From: G965250275 sp965250275
GTDB lineage: Bacteria; Pseudomonadota; Alphaproteobacteria; Rhodobacterales; Rhodobacteraceae
Assembly (NCBI GenBank): GCA_965250275.1
Contig: OZ252297.1
Coordinates: forward strand, 2,108,001-2,172,000
Length of the DNA stretch: 64,000 bases
Direction: 5' to 3'
Within the stretch, counting starts at the first letter, position 1, and every line of letters begins with the position of its first letter. The notes under the pieces were generated by a model that ran no database searches, was not told the DNA's origin, and saw only the letters and a program-made list of their open reading frames with translations. The translations under genes were made by a program, and so were the position numbers. Shown piece after piece: positions 51,335 to 59,654 of this stretch.

Positions 51335-51754
51335 CTATGACTGGTCCGGCTTGCGCGGCACCCCGTAGAGTTCCAGCCGATGTCCCCTCAACTCATAGCC
51401 CAGTTTGGCTGCGATGCGCTCTTGCAGTGCTTCGATTTCCGGGTCCACAAACTCGATCACCTGACCTGACTGCATGTCGATCAAGTGATCGTGGTGGTCG
51501 CGCTCGGCGTCTTCATAGCGTGAGCGGCCGTCGCCGAACTCGTGCTTCTCCAGGATGCCGGCCTCTTCGAACAGTTTGACGGTGCGATACACCGTCGCAA
51601 TAGAGATGCCGGGGTCCACAGCAGTGGCGCGACCATAGAGCTCTTCCACATCCGGATGGTCCGCACTGTCTTCCAGAACCTGAGCAATGATCCGGCGCTG
51701 GCCGGTCATGCGCAGCCCTTTGTTTTCGCAACGTTCGATAATGCTGTCGGGCAT
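51335..51754 (-). CDS. Fur-family metalloregulator (Fur/Mur type)
   Basis: A 139-residue Fur-family repressor. The winged HTH reads RMTGQRRIIAQVLEDSADHP and STAT-type YRTVKLFEEAG (recognition helix in SIATVYRTVKLF). The metal-sensing region includes ERDHHDHLIDMQSGQVIEF. In related Rhodobacteraceae this protein controls manganese uptake and is called Mur; iron is another possibility. No CxxC pair for structural zinc is visible. The ATG at 51754 follows GGGGAGAG. The divergent DEAD-box helicase lies 380 bp away. Confidence 0.9.
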   Translation of the reverse strand: MPDSIIERCENKGLRMTGQRRIIAQVLEDSADHPDVEELYGRATAVDPGISIATVYRTVKLFEEAGILEKHEFGDGRSRYEDAERDHHDHLIDMQSGQVIEFVDPEIEALQERIAAKLGYELRGHRLELYGVPRKPDQS

Positions 51755-52133
51755 AGCTCTCCCCAGGGCCTTATGGCTGACCGGTTTAACGTGACTCGCG
51801 TGCGGGGGCCACTGGGTTTTCCGCAGCCTCAGAGGGTATGTAAGCTTGACAATGGCATGCCGGAAGCCCATTTGGGCGCCAGTGTCGTCCTCTGCCGCGT
51901 GAGCAGTTGACAATAAGCGAAGCAAATTCGCCCGGCCCATGCAGGCCTGATCGCGGGGCGGCACGATCAAGAATGTTCCCGACATCACGCGTGGGGCAAA
52001 CTCGTTGAACCGGTCTGACCCGTGGCATGTGGCCCGCAGACCCGAGGGACAACGTCGCCCAGGCCGCCAGATGAGACGCGGCACAGACTGTGGGCCCGCC
52101 TATCGGGCGGTAGGGCCCTGAAAAGGATTTGTT
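51755..52133. other. intergenic region between Fur and helicase genes, with 5' UTR hairpin
   Basis: This stretch must carry promoters in both directions. A GC-rich hairpin near 52092-52118 (CCCGCC at 52095-52100 pairs with GGGCGG at 52105-52110, with outer GGG and CCC) sits just upstream of the helicase ribosome site, plausible for a cold-responsive leader. Isolated TTGACA boxes near 51847 and 51907 have no convincing -10. No gene is supported here. Confidence 0.4.
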
Positions 52134-53381
52134 TTGAATCAATTTGAGATGATGGGCCTGCCGCGCCAGCTGGTGAACCGGATGGCCGCAAATGGCATCA
52201 CCGAGCCCACCCCAATTCAGACCCGTGCCATTCCCTACGCATTGGATGGCCGTGACGTGATGGGGCTGGCCCAGACGGGTACCGGAAAAACGGCTGCCTT
52301 TGGCCTGCCGTTGGTTGCACAGATGCTTGAATACAGGCGCAAACCCGATCCGCGGACGGTGCGGGGCCTGGTCCTGACACCGACCCGCGAACTGGCCAGC
52401 CAGATCGCCGGACATCTGCGGAGTATGGTCGAAAACACCCCCCTGAAGGTGGCAATGGTTGTCGGTGGTCAGTCGATCAACCCGCAAATCCGCCGACTGG
52501 AACGGGGCGTCGATTTGCTGGTCGCGACGCCGGGCCGTCTGCTGGACCTGTTGGACCGCAAGGCTGTGACGCTCGAGGCCTGCACCTTCCTTGTTCTGGA
52601 TGAAGCGGACCAGATGCTGGACATGGGCTTTATTCACGACCTGCGACGCATCGTGGGCCTTCTGCCGGAGACGCGTCAGACCATGCTGTTCTCCGCGACC
52701 ATGCCGAAGCAAATGAACGAGCTGGCAAACAGCTATCTGACCGACCCGATCCGGGTTCAGGTCTCACCACCCGGCACCGCCGCCGACAAAATCGAACAGG
52801 CGCTTCACTTCATTGCCAAAGCCGAGAAACCCAACCTGCTCGTGGAGCTTTTGCAGAAACATCGCGATGAACTGGCGTTGGTCTTTTGCCGCACCAAGCA
52901 TGGGGCAGACAGGTTGGTGAAGCATCTCGACCGGGCGGGCATCGAAGCGGGCGCGATCCACGGCAACAAGAGCCAGGGACAGCGTGACCGAGCCCTGTCA
53001 GCATTCCGCGAAGGAACATTGAAAGTCCTGGTTGCAACGGATGTGGCGGCGCGGGGTCTCGATATTCCGCTGGTACGCCATGTTTACAACTTCGACCTGC
53101 CCAACGTGCCCGAAACCTACGTACACCGGATCGGACGGACCGCACGGGCCGGGCGCGATGGTGCTGCTGTTGCGTTCTGCGCGCCTGACGAGATGGGAGA
53201 GTTGAAAGCGATCCAGAAGATCCTGCGCGCGACCATCCCGGTGGCCTCGGGCACACCGTGGGAACGGATTGACGATCAGGGCGGCAAGCCAAGTGGGCGG
53301 GGTCGACCTGGCGGGAACGCTGCGGGCCGTCGCCGGCGTCCCGGGCGCGGAAAACGGCGTCCAAACCGCAAAGCCGCCTGA
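52134..53381 (+). CDS. DEAD-box RNA helicase (RhlE-like)
   Basis: A 415-residue ATP-dependent RNA helicase. Motifs in order: Q-motif (EPTPIQTRAIPYA), I (AQTGTGKTAAFG), Ia, II DEAD (LDEADQMLDMGF), III SAT (FSATMPKQ), then the second RecA domain with V (ATDVAARGLDIP) and VI (YVHRIGRTARAG). The C-terminus is a basic Gly/Arg-rich tail (GRRRRPGRGKRRPNRK) typical of cold-shock and ribosome-assembly helicases. Translation appears to start at TTG 52134 with AAAAGG upstream, giving MNQFEMMGLP; ATG 52149 is an alternative. marC follows after a strong hairpin. Confidence 0.93.
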   Translation: MNQFEMMGLPRQLVNRMAANGITEPTPIQTRAIPYALDGRDVMGLAQTGTGKTAAFGLPLVAQMLEYRRKPDPRTVRGLVLTPTRELASQIAGHLRSMVENTPLKVAMVVGGQSINPQIRRLERGVDLLVATPGRLLDLLDRKAVTLEACTFLVLDEADQMLDMGFIHDLRRIVGLLPETRQTMLFSATMPKQMNELANSYLTDPIRVQVSPPGTAADKIEQALHFIAKAEKPNLLVELLQKHRDELALVFCRTKHGADRLVKHLDRAGIEAGAIHGNKSQGQRDRALSAFREGTLKVLVATDVAARGLDIPLVRHVYNFDLPNVPETYVHRIGRTARAGRDGAAVAFCAPDEMGELKAIQKILRATIPVASGTPWERIDDQGGKPSGRGRPGGNAAGRRRRPGRGKRRPNRKAA

Positions 53382-53408
53382 GCGGGCCACCGCGCGCGGC
53401 ATGATCAG

Positions 53409-53435
53409 GCATCAGGTCCCAGCGGGACCTGATGC
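53409..53435 (+). other. 12-bp hairpin between helicase and marC
   Basis: GCATCAGGTCCC (53409-53420) pairs perfectly with GGGACCTGATGC (53424-53435) with an AGC loop. No T-run follows. It lies 18 bp upstream of the marC ATG and could be a processing site, mRNA stabiliser, or terminator needing Rho. Confidence 0.5.
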
Positions 53436-53453
53436 GGGCAGGGGAGCAATGTC

Positions 53454-54068
53454 ATGAAAGACCATTTGCAGGCCATCGCAACGCTGTTCCCTCTGATCAA
53501 CCCAATGGTCTGCGCGATGATGTTTGTGAGCCTGTCCTCTGGACGCAGCCCGGCGCAGAAGATTGTGGACGCCACCCGCGTGATCCTGATGATTGCGGCT
53601 GTGCTGGTTGTGGCGGCGTTTCTCGGGGCCCGCATTCTGCATGTGTTCGGGATCTCGCTCGACGCGTTTTCCGTCGCGGGCGGGTTGGTTTTGTCCTTCA
53701 TCGGGTTTCAGATGCTGGTCGGGCCCAGCAATCAGGCGGTCTCTGCGGTGGAAGAGGGCGCGCTCGACACTGCGTCCTATGCCCCGATGATCCTGTTTGC
53801 CGCCAGTCCCGGCACAATCACGGGTGTTATCACGACCGCTGCTGTGCACTCGGGTACCAAGTTTCCGACCTCCGCCCTTGTGGCCATTGCAACCGTTTTG
53901 GCTCTGACATGGGTCGTTTTGATGATCGTCGCGCGGGCGACGGCCAGCGGCGATCGGACGGGCCCCAGCCTGGGGCGGGACATGATCACCCGCTATATGG
54001 GGCTGATCGTCATTGCGATGGGTATCCAGTACGCTTTGACCGGGTACAAAGCCTTTATGGGGCTTTGA
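53454..54068 (+). CDS. MarC family membrane protein
   Basis: A 204-residue integral membrane protein with six hydrophobic helices, matching the MarC/YchE family (HLQAIATLFPLINPMVCAMM at the start; ARILHVFGISLDAFSVAGGL; FAASPGTITGVITTA). The family was once thought to mediate multiple antibiotic resistance, but its function remains unclear. GGGGAGCAATG lies before the ATG. It is convergent with the DUF533 gene 21 bp downstream. Confidence 0.88.
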   Translation: MKDHLQAIATLFPLINPMVCAMMFVSLSSGRSPAQKIVDATRVILMIAAVLVVAAFLGARILHVFGISLDAFSVAGGLVLSFIGFQMLVGPSNQAVSAVEEGALDTASYAPMILFAASPGTITGVITTAAVHSGTKFPTSALVAIATVLALTWVVLMIVARATASGDRTGPSLGRDMITRYMGLIVIAMGIQYALTGYKAFMGL

Positions 54069-54089
54069 AGCGCGCTGCAGCTGCGGTCG

Positions 54090-54869
54090 TCAGGAATAGA
54101 GCGGCTGCACCCCCATCTGCATATGCAGGGCATTGACCGCCTGCTGATTGAGGCCCAGAGCCTTGGCCAGATTGTCGAGGTATTGCGCCTCGGGTTGAGT
54201 GTCCACGCGGATCGACATCAGGGACATGGAATACACCTGCATCTGCATGCCCGCAGGCGTCGCAGCGGCCAGACCATCGATATCGACCTCGGCGTTCAGT
54301 TGATCACGTACGAACTGCATGTCCGACTCGTCGGCGTCATCCCCCAACATCTCCAGGATCTTTTCTTGTTCGGCCGGGTCGATGGACCCGTCCGATTTGG
54401 CGGCCTGTATCATCGCGCGCAGCAACAGAGCTGCGTTGTCCTCTGCCTCAGGCGGGGCGGCCTGGGCGAACTGGTCGAGCAAACCACCAACGTTTTTGCT
54501 GCCCATGGCGGCCGCTCCTCCCAGAGCGGACAGAACGCCCGCCATACCTGCCGCACCGCCCGCATCGCCGGACAAAAGACCGCCTTGCCCCGATCCTCCG
54601 GACCCTCCGGTAAAGGCGCTGAGATCAAGCCCGCTCTGGCTGGCAAACTTGGTCACCATATCCTGCATACCGGCCATGCCACCCGCCATTTGCGACAACA
54701 TGGCTTGCATACCCTCAGTGCCCGGAATCGGGTCGGCGTTGGCCTTGCCCGAGGGTATCTGAGCGCCACCGCTGATCGCACCCAGCCCCTTGTTCCGGGC
54801 CAGATGGTCGATCCCCTTTGCTGCAGCGTACCCGATGGCGACCTTCGCGAGTGTGCCCCACATGCTCAT
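54090..54869 (-). CDS. DUF533/TerB-like protein
   Basis: A 259-residue protein with an N-terminal Met/Ala/Gly-rich segment (MLSQMAGGMAGMQDMVTKFA, glycine-rich spacer SGGSGQGGLLSGDAGG) and a C-terminal TerB-like helical domain (LLLRAMIQAAKSDGSIDPAE, QFVRDQLNAEVDIDGLA) as in YebE/DUF533 proteins. The Met at 54869 has GGAGA upstream; longer extensions are unlike the family. It could be membrane-associated through the Gly/Ala segment. The function of the family is unknown; a role in tellurite or envelope stress is often inferred. Confidence 0.82.
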   Translation of the reverse strand: MSMWGTLAKVAIGYAAAKGIDHLARNKGLGAISGGAQIPSGKANADPIPGTEGMQAMLSQMAGGMAGMQDMVTKFASQSGLDLSAFTGGSGGSGQGGLLSGDAGGAAGMAGVLSALGGAAAMGSKNVGGLLDQFAQAAPPEAEDNAALLLRAMIQAAKSDGSIDPAEQEKILEMLGDDADESDMQFVRDQLNAEVDIDGLAAATPAGMQMQVYSMSLMSIRVDTQPEAQYLDNLAKALGLNQQAVNALHMQMGVQPLYS

Positions 54870-55129
54870 CTGATGTCTCCTTGCGCATCCATGGTGCGGA
54901 CCAGAGTGACAGAGAAGGGGCACTTGTGAAGGGGAAAAAGCCCCTGCCGACCCAATTGCGCCGGGTTCTGGCACTGGTTGTTCAGAGAAACGTGTTGCTC
55001 TGAGCAAACTGACCTTCAGGCCAATGCCATAGATTGTGGGTGCGGTTTCTGTGCTCAAAGCCCATAACTTCTCATTGATTTGTGCGGCCCTGCTGCGATG
55101 TTTGAGGCACGCAGACATGAGGGGGACCC

Positions 55130-55543
55130 ATGCAGCGATTTCTCAAGCGTTACCTGCTTTGGTGGTTTTATCTTGTGTTTTTCATAGTGGCAGTCTTGTT
55201 CGGAGGGCGGGAAGGGCTGATCACCACTGCAGGCCCTTATGCGGGCGCAAAAGCCATCCTGTTTGGCGTGTTCGTCCTGTTCCTGGCGTTTTCGCTCTAT
55301 GCCACCCACTGCGAGAACTTCTTTCGGAGCATCGGGGCAATGAACCGGTTGATATGGGGCCGGCAGGTTGGTCTGGACCTCTACATCAGCGTGTTTTTGT
55401 CGTTGGCATTGATTTACTTGGTCGAAGGGTCGGTTTGGGTGCTTTTGCTTTGGCTGATCCCGGTTCTTATCTTCGCGAACCTAGCCATCCTGCCCTACAT
55501 CCTGCTGAATTTCGGAGAAATCGTAGGGCTGTTTCATTCCTGA
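55130..55543 (+). CDS. small membrane protein of unknown function
   Basis: A 137-residue protein with four hydrophobic helices (LLWWFYLVFFIVAVLFGG, AILFGVFVLFLAFSLYAT, LYISVFLSLALIYLVEGS, VLIFANLAILPYILLNF) and short polar loops. The start MQRFLKRYLLWW has the positive-inside pattern of an N-in protein. The ATG at 55130 follows GAGGGGGACCC. I do not recognise a family. It stands alone between the DUF533 gene and the CTERM gene. Confidence 0.75.
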   Translation: MQRFLKRYLLWWFYLVFFIVAVLFGGREGLITTAGPYAGAKAILFGVFVLFLAFSLYATHCENFFRSIGAMNRLIWGRQVGLDLYISVFLSLALIYLVEGSVWVLLLWLIPVLIFANLAILPYILLNFGEIVGLFHS

Positions 55544-55726
55544 CCCATGTCGCGCTCACGAAACAACCCCGCGTCGATTTGGACACAATGCCCAAAGATG
55601 CCTGTTTTTTGTTTCGTGTCCGGAGACGTTGGGGGCCCTCCGGGCGCGCGCGCTCCTTGATTGGAACGCCAAAGACACGCAAAGTTCACCTCAATTGATT
55701 GTAATTGGTTTGTTGGGAAGGATGCG

Positions 55727-56290
55727 ATGTTTCTTCAAAAAACGCTAAGTGCGGCTGCAGTGGTGCTCACTTCCAGCATAGCGGCGAATGCAGCGGTCGT
55801 TGATGCGGACACATCAGTGGCGTTCCAATTGGACACCAGTGCCGACACGATCCTTTATCTGGAACGCATTTACTTTGAATGCGACGAATTTGGCCTGCAG
55901 CCTTGCGACAACCCCGGCGACCCATCTCGGTTGAGCGCTGGAGCATCTGTGCAGATTTCTCTGGGTTCGACATTGGGTGGAGATGACGTGTTCTCGCTGC
56001 TTTGGACGAACACATTTGGTACTGATATCCAAGGGGTGAGCATTGGATTGCCAAACTTCACCGTTCCCGGCGCACAGGCGGCAACGATGTGGTTGACCTT
56101 TGAATATGTCGACGATGCGTTTGAGGTCACCGAAGGCGGCATCGGATGGGCCGCTCCGAACTTTGAGCGCTATGTCGCAAGCTCCGCGCAAGCCATTGCC
56201 GTGCCGGTGGCGCCGGTCCCACTGCCAGCAGGATTGCCGTTGCTGGCGACCGCACTTCTGGGATTTGGGGTGTTGCGCAGACGCGGTTAA
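55727..56290 (+). CDS. VPLPA-CTERM exported protein
   Basis: A 187-residue exported protein: signal peptide (MFLQKTLSAAAVVLTSSIAANAAV), a beta-rich middle region with two cysteines (FECDEFGLQPCDN) that may form a disulfide, and the classic sorting signal VPLPAGLPLLATALLGF with GVLRRRG at the end. Exosortase XrtD would process the VPLPA motif. The start at 55727 follows GGAAGG. The other such protein is at 42202-42864. No homology to a catalytic domain is recognised. Confidence 0.88.
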   Translation: MFLQKTLSAAAVVLTSSIAANAAVVDADTSVAFQLDTSADTILYLERIYFECDEFGLQPCDNPGDPSRLSAGASVQISLGSTLGGDDVFSLLWTNTFGTDIQGVSIGLPNFTVPGAQAATMWLTFEYVDDAFEVTEGGIGWAAPNFERYVASSAQAIAVPVAPVPLPAGLPLLATALLGFGVLRRRG

Positions 56291-56523
56291 CTGGCATCTC
56301 ACGGTAACGCCGGAACACGCGCTCGCCTTGTCTAAAGGCGCTGCCAGATCGCCAAGGTCGCGGCCATGAAGATTCTCTAGGCATCGTACAAGTGATCCGG
56401 CACGTCATTTAGATATCGGTGGCCATCCCTGTGATCCTACCCACGTTGCGTTAATGGGGCCGTTTCTCATTGACGAAGGGCTTGTGCCCGCGCGAGGTTG
56501 CTCGGGCCGCTCTGCCGATCCGA

Positions 56524-57801
56524 ATGCCAAAAAACTTCATGCGTCTTATCCTTGCCGTTCTCCTGCCCATTCTCTTTGTCGGCCTGATCGCCTTTTTGAT
56601 TTATGGGTTGAAACCGCCCAACAGCATCCGTCTGGCGGCCGGAATAGATGGTGGCGGTTACTGGCAGATTGGTCAGCTCTATAAAGCGGAGCTGGCGCGT
56701 GATGGCATCCGCGTGGATCTGGTTCAGACGGAGGGGTCGATCGAAAACCTCCAGAAGCTGGTCGACGGGGATGTTGACGTGGCCTTTGTTCAGGGTGGGA
56801 TCGACATACCCCAGGACGATGGGCTGGAATCGCTGGGTGCGATTTTTCTGGAACCGCTTGTTGTTTTTCGCAGCAATTCCAGCGTGATCGATCCCAATCC
56901 GGGAGAGTGGACAGGTCTGCGATTGGCTGCGGGCACGGCGGAGTCCGGGACGCGTGCCGCAGCAATCGATCTGATCGAGGCCGCAGAGCTGCAGGGCGTC
57001 GGCCTTACCCTGGTCGACGCGGGTGGCGCAGAGGCCATCGAAGCGCTTCATGCCAACGAAGCCGATGCGGCCCTGTTTGTCGCACCGCTGGATGCGCCTT
57101 ATCTCAGGGACGCGATATTTGACCCGGATATCGTCTTTGTCCCCATGGCGTTGGTCGACGCGCTGGCGCTGAAGTTTCCCGGTGCCCAGTCAGTCACGAT
57201 TCCGGCTGGCTCAATCACGCTGGACCCGCCTCGACCGCCCCAAGACGTCAAGATCCTTGCCCTGCGAGCCTCGATGATTGCGACTGCGGACCTGCATCCG
57301 GCCGCGGCTGACCGGTTGGCCAATGCGGCACTGAAGATCCATGCTGATCGCAATATCCTTCAGGAGGCGCGGGAATACCCAAACGCCACATCCCCGCCAG
57401 TCCCAATGAACGAAGTGGCCGGCGAACTGATCACCTCCGGGTCGAACATCCTGCACGACATTTTCCCGTACTGGATCGCTGCGCAATTCGGCCGGGTCCT
57501 GTTGTTGTTGCTGCCGCTTCTGTTTCTGGCGCCGCTCTTGCGGATCATCCCGTCCGGATATGTCTGGTTTCAAAGGCGTCGGGTCTGGCGGTTCTATCAG
57601 GAGATCGTAACGCTGGAGACCGAACTTGGTCGCGCGCACACGCCTGAAGAAATCGATGAAGTGGCCAAGAATGTCGAAGAGGTGGACATGAGCCTTGCGT
57701 CGCTCAAGCTGCCGCTGGCCTACCGGCAGGCCGCCTATGACGCGCGGCTGCACATTGATCTCATCCGGCAGGAAATCATGCGGCGTCGGTCCGAAGTGTG
57801 A
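56524..57801 (+). CDS. membrane-anchored TAXI-type solute receptor
   Basis: A 425-residue TAXI-family (TRAP-associated extracytoplasmic immunogenic) receptor with an N-terminal helix (LILAVLLPILFVGLIAFLIY), a bilobed domain (SIRLAAGIDGGGYWQIGQLY, DVDVAFVQGGIDI) and a second helix (VLLLLLPLLFLAPLLRII), with a cytosolic helical tail (EEIDEVAKNVEEVDMSLA). Normal TAXI receptors are soluble and paired with a fused permease; here none is adjacent. The Met at 56524 is chosen; it has no strong ribosome site and a TTG at 56470 is an alternative. A signalling or scaffolding role is possible. Confidence 0.86.
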   Translation: MPKNFMRLILAVLLPILFVGLIAFLIYGLKPPNSIRLAAGIDGGGYWQIGQLYKAELARDGIRVDLVQTEGSIENLQKLVDGDVDVAFVQGGIDIPQDDGLESLGAIFLEPLVVFRSNSSVIDPNPGEWTGLRLAAGTAESGTRAAAIDLIEAAELQGVGLTLVDAGGAEAIEALHANEADAALFVAPLDAPYLRDAIFDPDIVFVPMALVDALALKFPGAQSVTIPAGSITLDPPRPPQDVKILALRASMIATADLHPAAADRLANAALKIHADRNILQEAREYPNATSPPVPMNEVAGELITSGSNILHDIFPYWIAAQFGRVLLLLLPLLFLAPLLRIIPSGYVWFQRRRVWRFYQEIVTLETELGRAHTPEEIDEVAKNVEEVDMSLASLKLPLAYRQAAYDARLHIDLIRQEIMRRRSEV

Positions 57802-57956
57802 CGTCGGTGAATTGACGGTTCTTCGTGTAGAGCAGACCTGGGTTTCGCTCCCTAAACGTAACTTTTGATGGAACGTGGTGGCACTGGCCTGTTGGATTTG
57901 GACTGCACAGCCCCAGCGCCTATGATGCCGACATCGACAGGGAAGGGGGTTTCAGA

Positions 57957-58172
57957 ATGCCACTGATCGACATCCATGTGATGGAAGGCGTGTTCTCGGA
58001 CGCAGAGAAGCGCGACATCATCTCAGGCACGGCAAAAGCCTTTGGCAAAGTTGCTGGCCAGGCGATGCAGGACAACACCTCTGTGCGTATCCACGAGGTC
58101 AAAAGCGGCAGCTGGGGCGGCGCGGACTCCGTCTGGACAACCGAGCGCGCCCTGGAGCTCAAGGGCCGGTAG
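57957..58172 (+). CDS. 4-oxalocrotonate tautomerase family protein
   Basis: A 71-residue tautomerase with the N-terminal catalytic proline after Met (MPLIDIHVMEGVFSDAEK), the typical alpha-beta repeat (IISGTAKAFGKV) and the ending SVRIHEVKSGSWGG. Tautomerases of this size form hexamers and act on enol or keto acids of aromatic degradation, but many family members have other activity. GGAAGGGGG precedes the ATG. It is convergent with the SHMT-like gene 74 bp away. No meta-cleavage genes are nearby. Confidence 0.88.
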   Translation: MPLIDIHVMEGVFSDAEKRDIISGTAKAFGKVAGQAMQDNTSVRIHEVKSGSWGGADSVWTTERALELKGR

Positions 58173-58246
58173 CGCTCATGAGGCGATTGCCGTGTGATGG
58201 TCAATCGCGCAGAGCCGGCAGGGTTTTTACCAAAGCGGCTTGCAGA

Positions 58247-59557
58247 TCAGTGATGCATGAAGTGAAGCGTTGAGAAGCTGGCCCGCCACTCCGCGACCTC
58301 AGCAGAGATATCCTCGCCCGCCAGACCGCTGGAAATCAGTGCTGCCAACCGATCTGCGTCTTTTGACGTCATGCCCCATCGAACCAGTTCCGGTGTCCCG
58401 ATCCGAAGACCGTTCACGTCGCCTTCGACCTCCGGCACGGGCAGGCCGATGCCGCAGGCCAGAAAACCGGCCTGTCTCAGGGTTTTGGAAGCCGCCTGCC
58501 CACCGCCAAAGGGTTCCGCAAGGACGGCAAACTGATGTGAGGCAGTGAAGCCATCGCGACCTTCGAAGACGCCTATACCGTTGGCGCTCAGACTTTCGGC
58601 AAGGCTTTGGGCCATCACCACCATCTCGGCAGCGTACTGCTCGCCAAAATCGCGCCAGTCGAGCATCGTCACAGCGAGTGCCGCCGACTTCGCGGCATCG
58701 AAATTCGCCGTCATTCCCGGAAAAGCAATGGCATCGAGTTTTTCCGCTATGTCTGCTTCGTTCGTGACGATCAGACCCCCCGCGGGACCACCAAGGCTCT
58801 TGTAGGTGCTCATCGTCATGAAATGTGCACCTTCAGCCAGGGGATTGCGCCACGCCTTGCCAGCGATGATCCCGCATTGATGCGCGGCATCGAACATAAC
58901 CTTTGCCCCGACTTCGTCGGCGATCGCACGAACCTCTTTTACGGGATGTTCAAACAGGTTGAGGCTCCCGCCGATGGTGATCAGCTTCGGGCGCGCCTGT
59001 TTGGCCAATGCGCGCAAGCGGTCCAGATCGACTGTATAACCATCTGCGTCCGTGGGGGCCTCCAACGTTTGTAGACCAAACAGGCCTGCACACCCCGCGA
59101 CGTGATGGGTCACATGCCCTCCGATTGCGGCCGGTGGTGCGATGATGGTGTCGCCGGGCTGGCAGGTCGCCATAAAGCCGTAGAGGTTCGCAATGGCCCC
59201 GGAGGGCACGCGGATCTCCGCGTATTTTGCGTCGAAGATCTCGGAGCACAGTTCGGCGGCGATGACTTCGATCTCTTCGATGGCTTCCAGACCCATTTCG
59301 TACTTGTCGCCAGGATAGCCCAAGGAGGGGCGGGAGCCGATACCGGAAGACAGCAACGCTTCTGCCCTTGGATTCATGACATTAGTTGCGGGATTGAGGT
59401 TGAAGCATTCCTGCTCGTGAATCTCCCGGTTCCGGACGGCAAGTTCATTGATACGGCTCAGCAACTGCTCCGATGGTGTCGCCGCGGTTTCGCCCGCAAT
59501 GCGTTGGACAAGTGCTTCGCAGGTCGCTGGCACCCAATTTCGAGATTCGAATTTCAT
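58247..59557 (-). CDS. serine hydroxymethyltransferase-like PLP enzyme
   Basis: A 436-residue fold-type I PLP enzyme related to GlyA but divergent. The Schiff-base lysine is in TMSTYKSLGGPAGGLIV (GlyA has THKTLRGPRGG), and FDAAHQCGIIAG corresponds to the DxAHxxGL motif. Folate-loop signatures are weaker than in true GlyA, so an aldolase or methylserine-type reaction is possible. ATG 59557 lies 8 nt from AGGAGG; the ATG at 59563 is too close. It is divergent from a LysR gene and shares the dyad at 59606-59620 with it. Substrate unknown. Confidence 0.84.
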   Translation of the reverse strand: MKFESRNWVPATCEALVQRIAGETAATPSEQLLSRINELAVRNREIHEQECFNLNPATNVMNPRAEALLSSGIGSRPSLGYPGDKYEMGLEAIEEIEVIAAELCSEIFDAKYAEIRVPSGAIANLYGFMATCQPGDTIIAPPAAIGGHVTHHVAGCAGLFGLQTLEAPTDADGYTVDLDRLRALAKQARPKLITIGGSLNLFEHPVKEVRAIADEVGAKVMFDAAHQCGIIAGKAWRNPLAEGAHFMTMSTYKSLGGPAGGLIVTNEADIAEKLDAIAFPGMTANFDAAKSAALAVTMLDWRDFGEQYAAEMVVMAQSLAESLSANGIGVFEGRDGFTASHQFAVLAEPFGGGQAASKTLRQAGFLACGIGLPVPEVEGDVNGLRIGTPELVRWGMTSKDADRLAALISSGLAGEDISAEVAEWRASFSTLHFMHH

Positions 59558-59605
59558 CTGCATCGCCTCCTGATCGGGACCAGATTGACCAAACCGGGCG
59601 ACATC

Positions 59606-59620
59606 GCAAATCAGATTTGC
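59606..59620. promoter_or_regulatory. dyad, probable LysR operator
   Basis: GCAAAT (59606-59611) and ATTTGC (59615-59620) form a perfect inverted repeat with spacer CAG. It lies between the divergent SHMT-like and LysR genes, as expected for a LysR box (T-N11-A type pattern with the flanking TCG and CTA). Binding is inferred. Confidence 0.55.
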
Positions 59621-59654
59621 TATTTCTGGGCGTAGAAAAACTAAGGCTCATGAA

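Noticed and set aside
58183..58208. Terminator between the tautomerase and SHMT-like genes
   Set aside because: GCGATTG and CAATCGC pair for 7 bp but the loop is 12 nt and no T-run follows directly.
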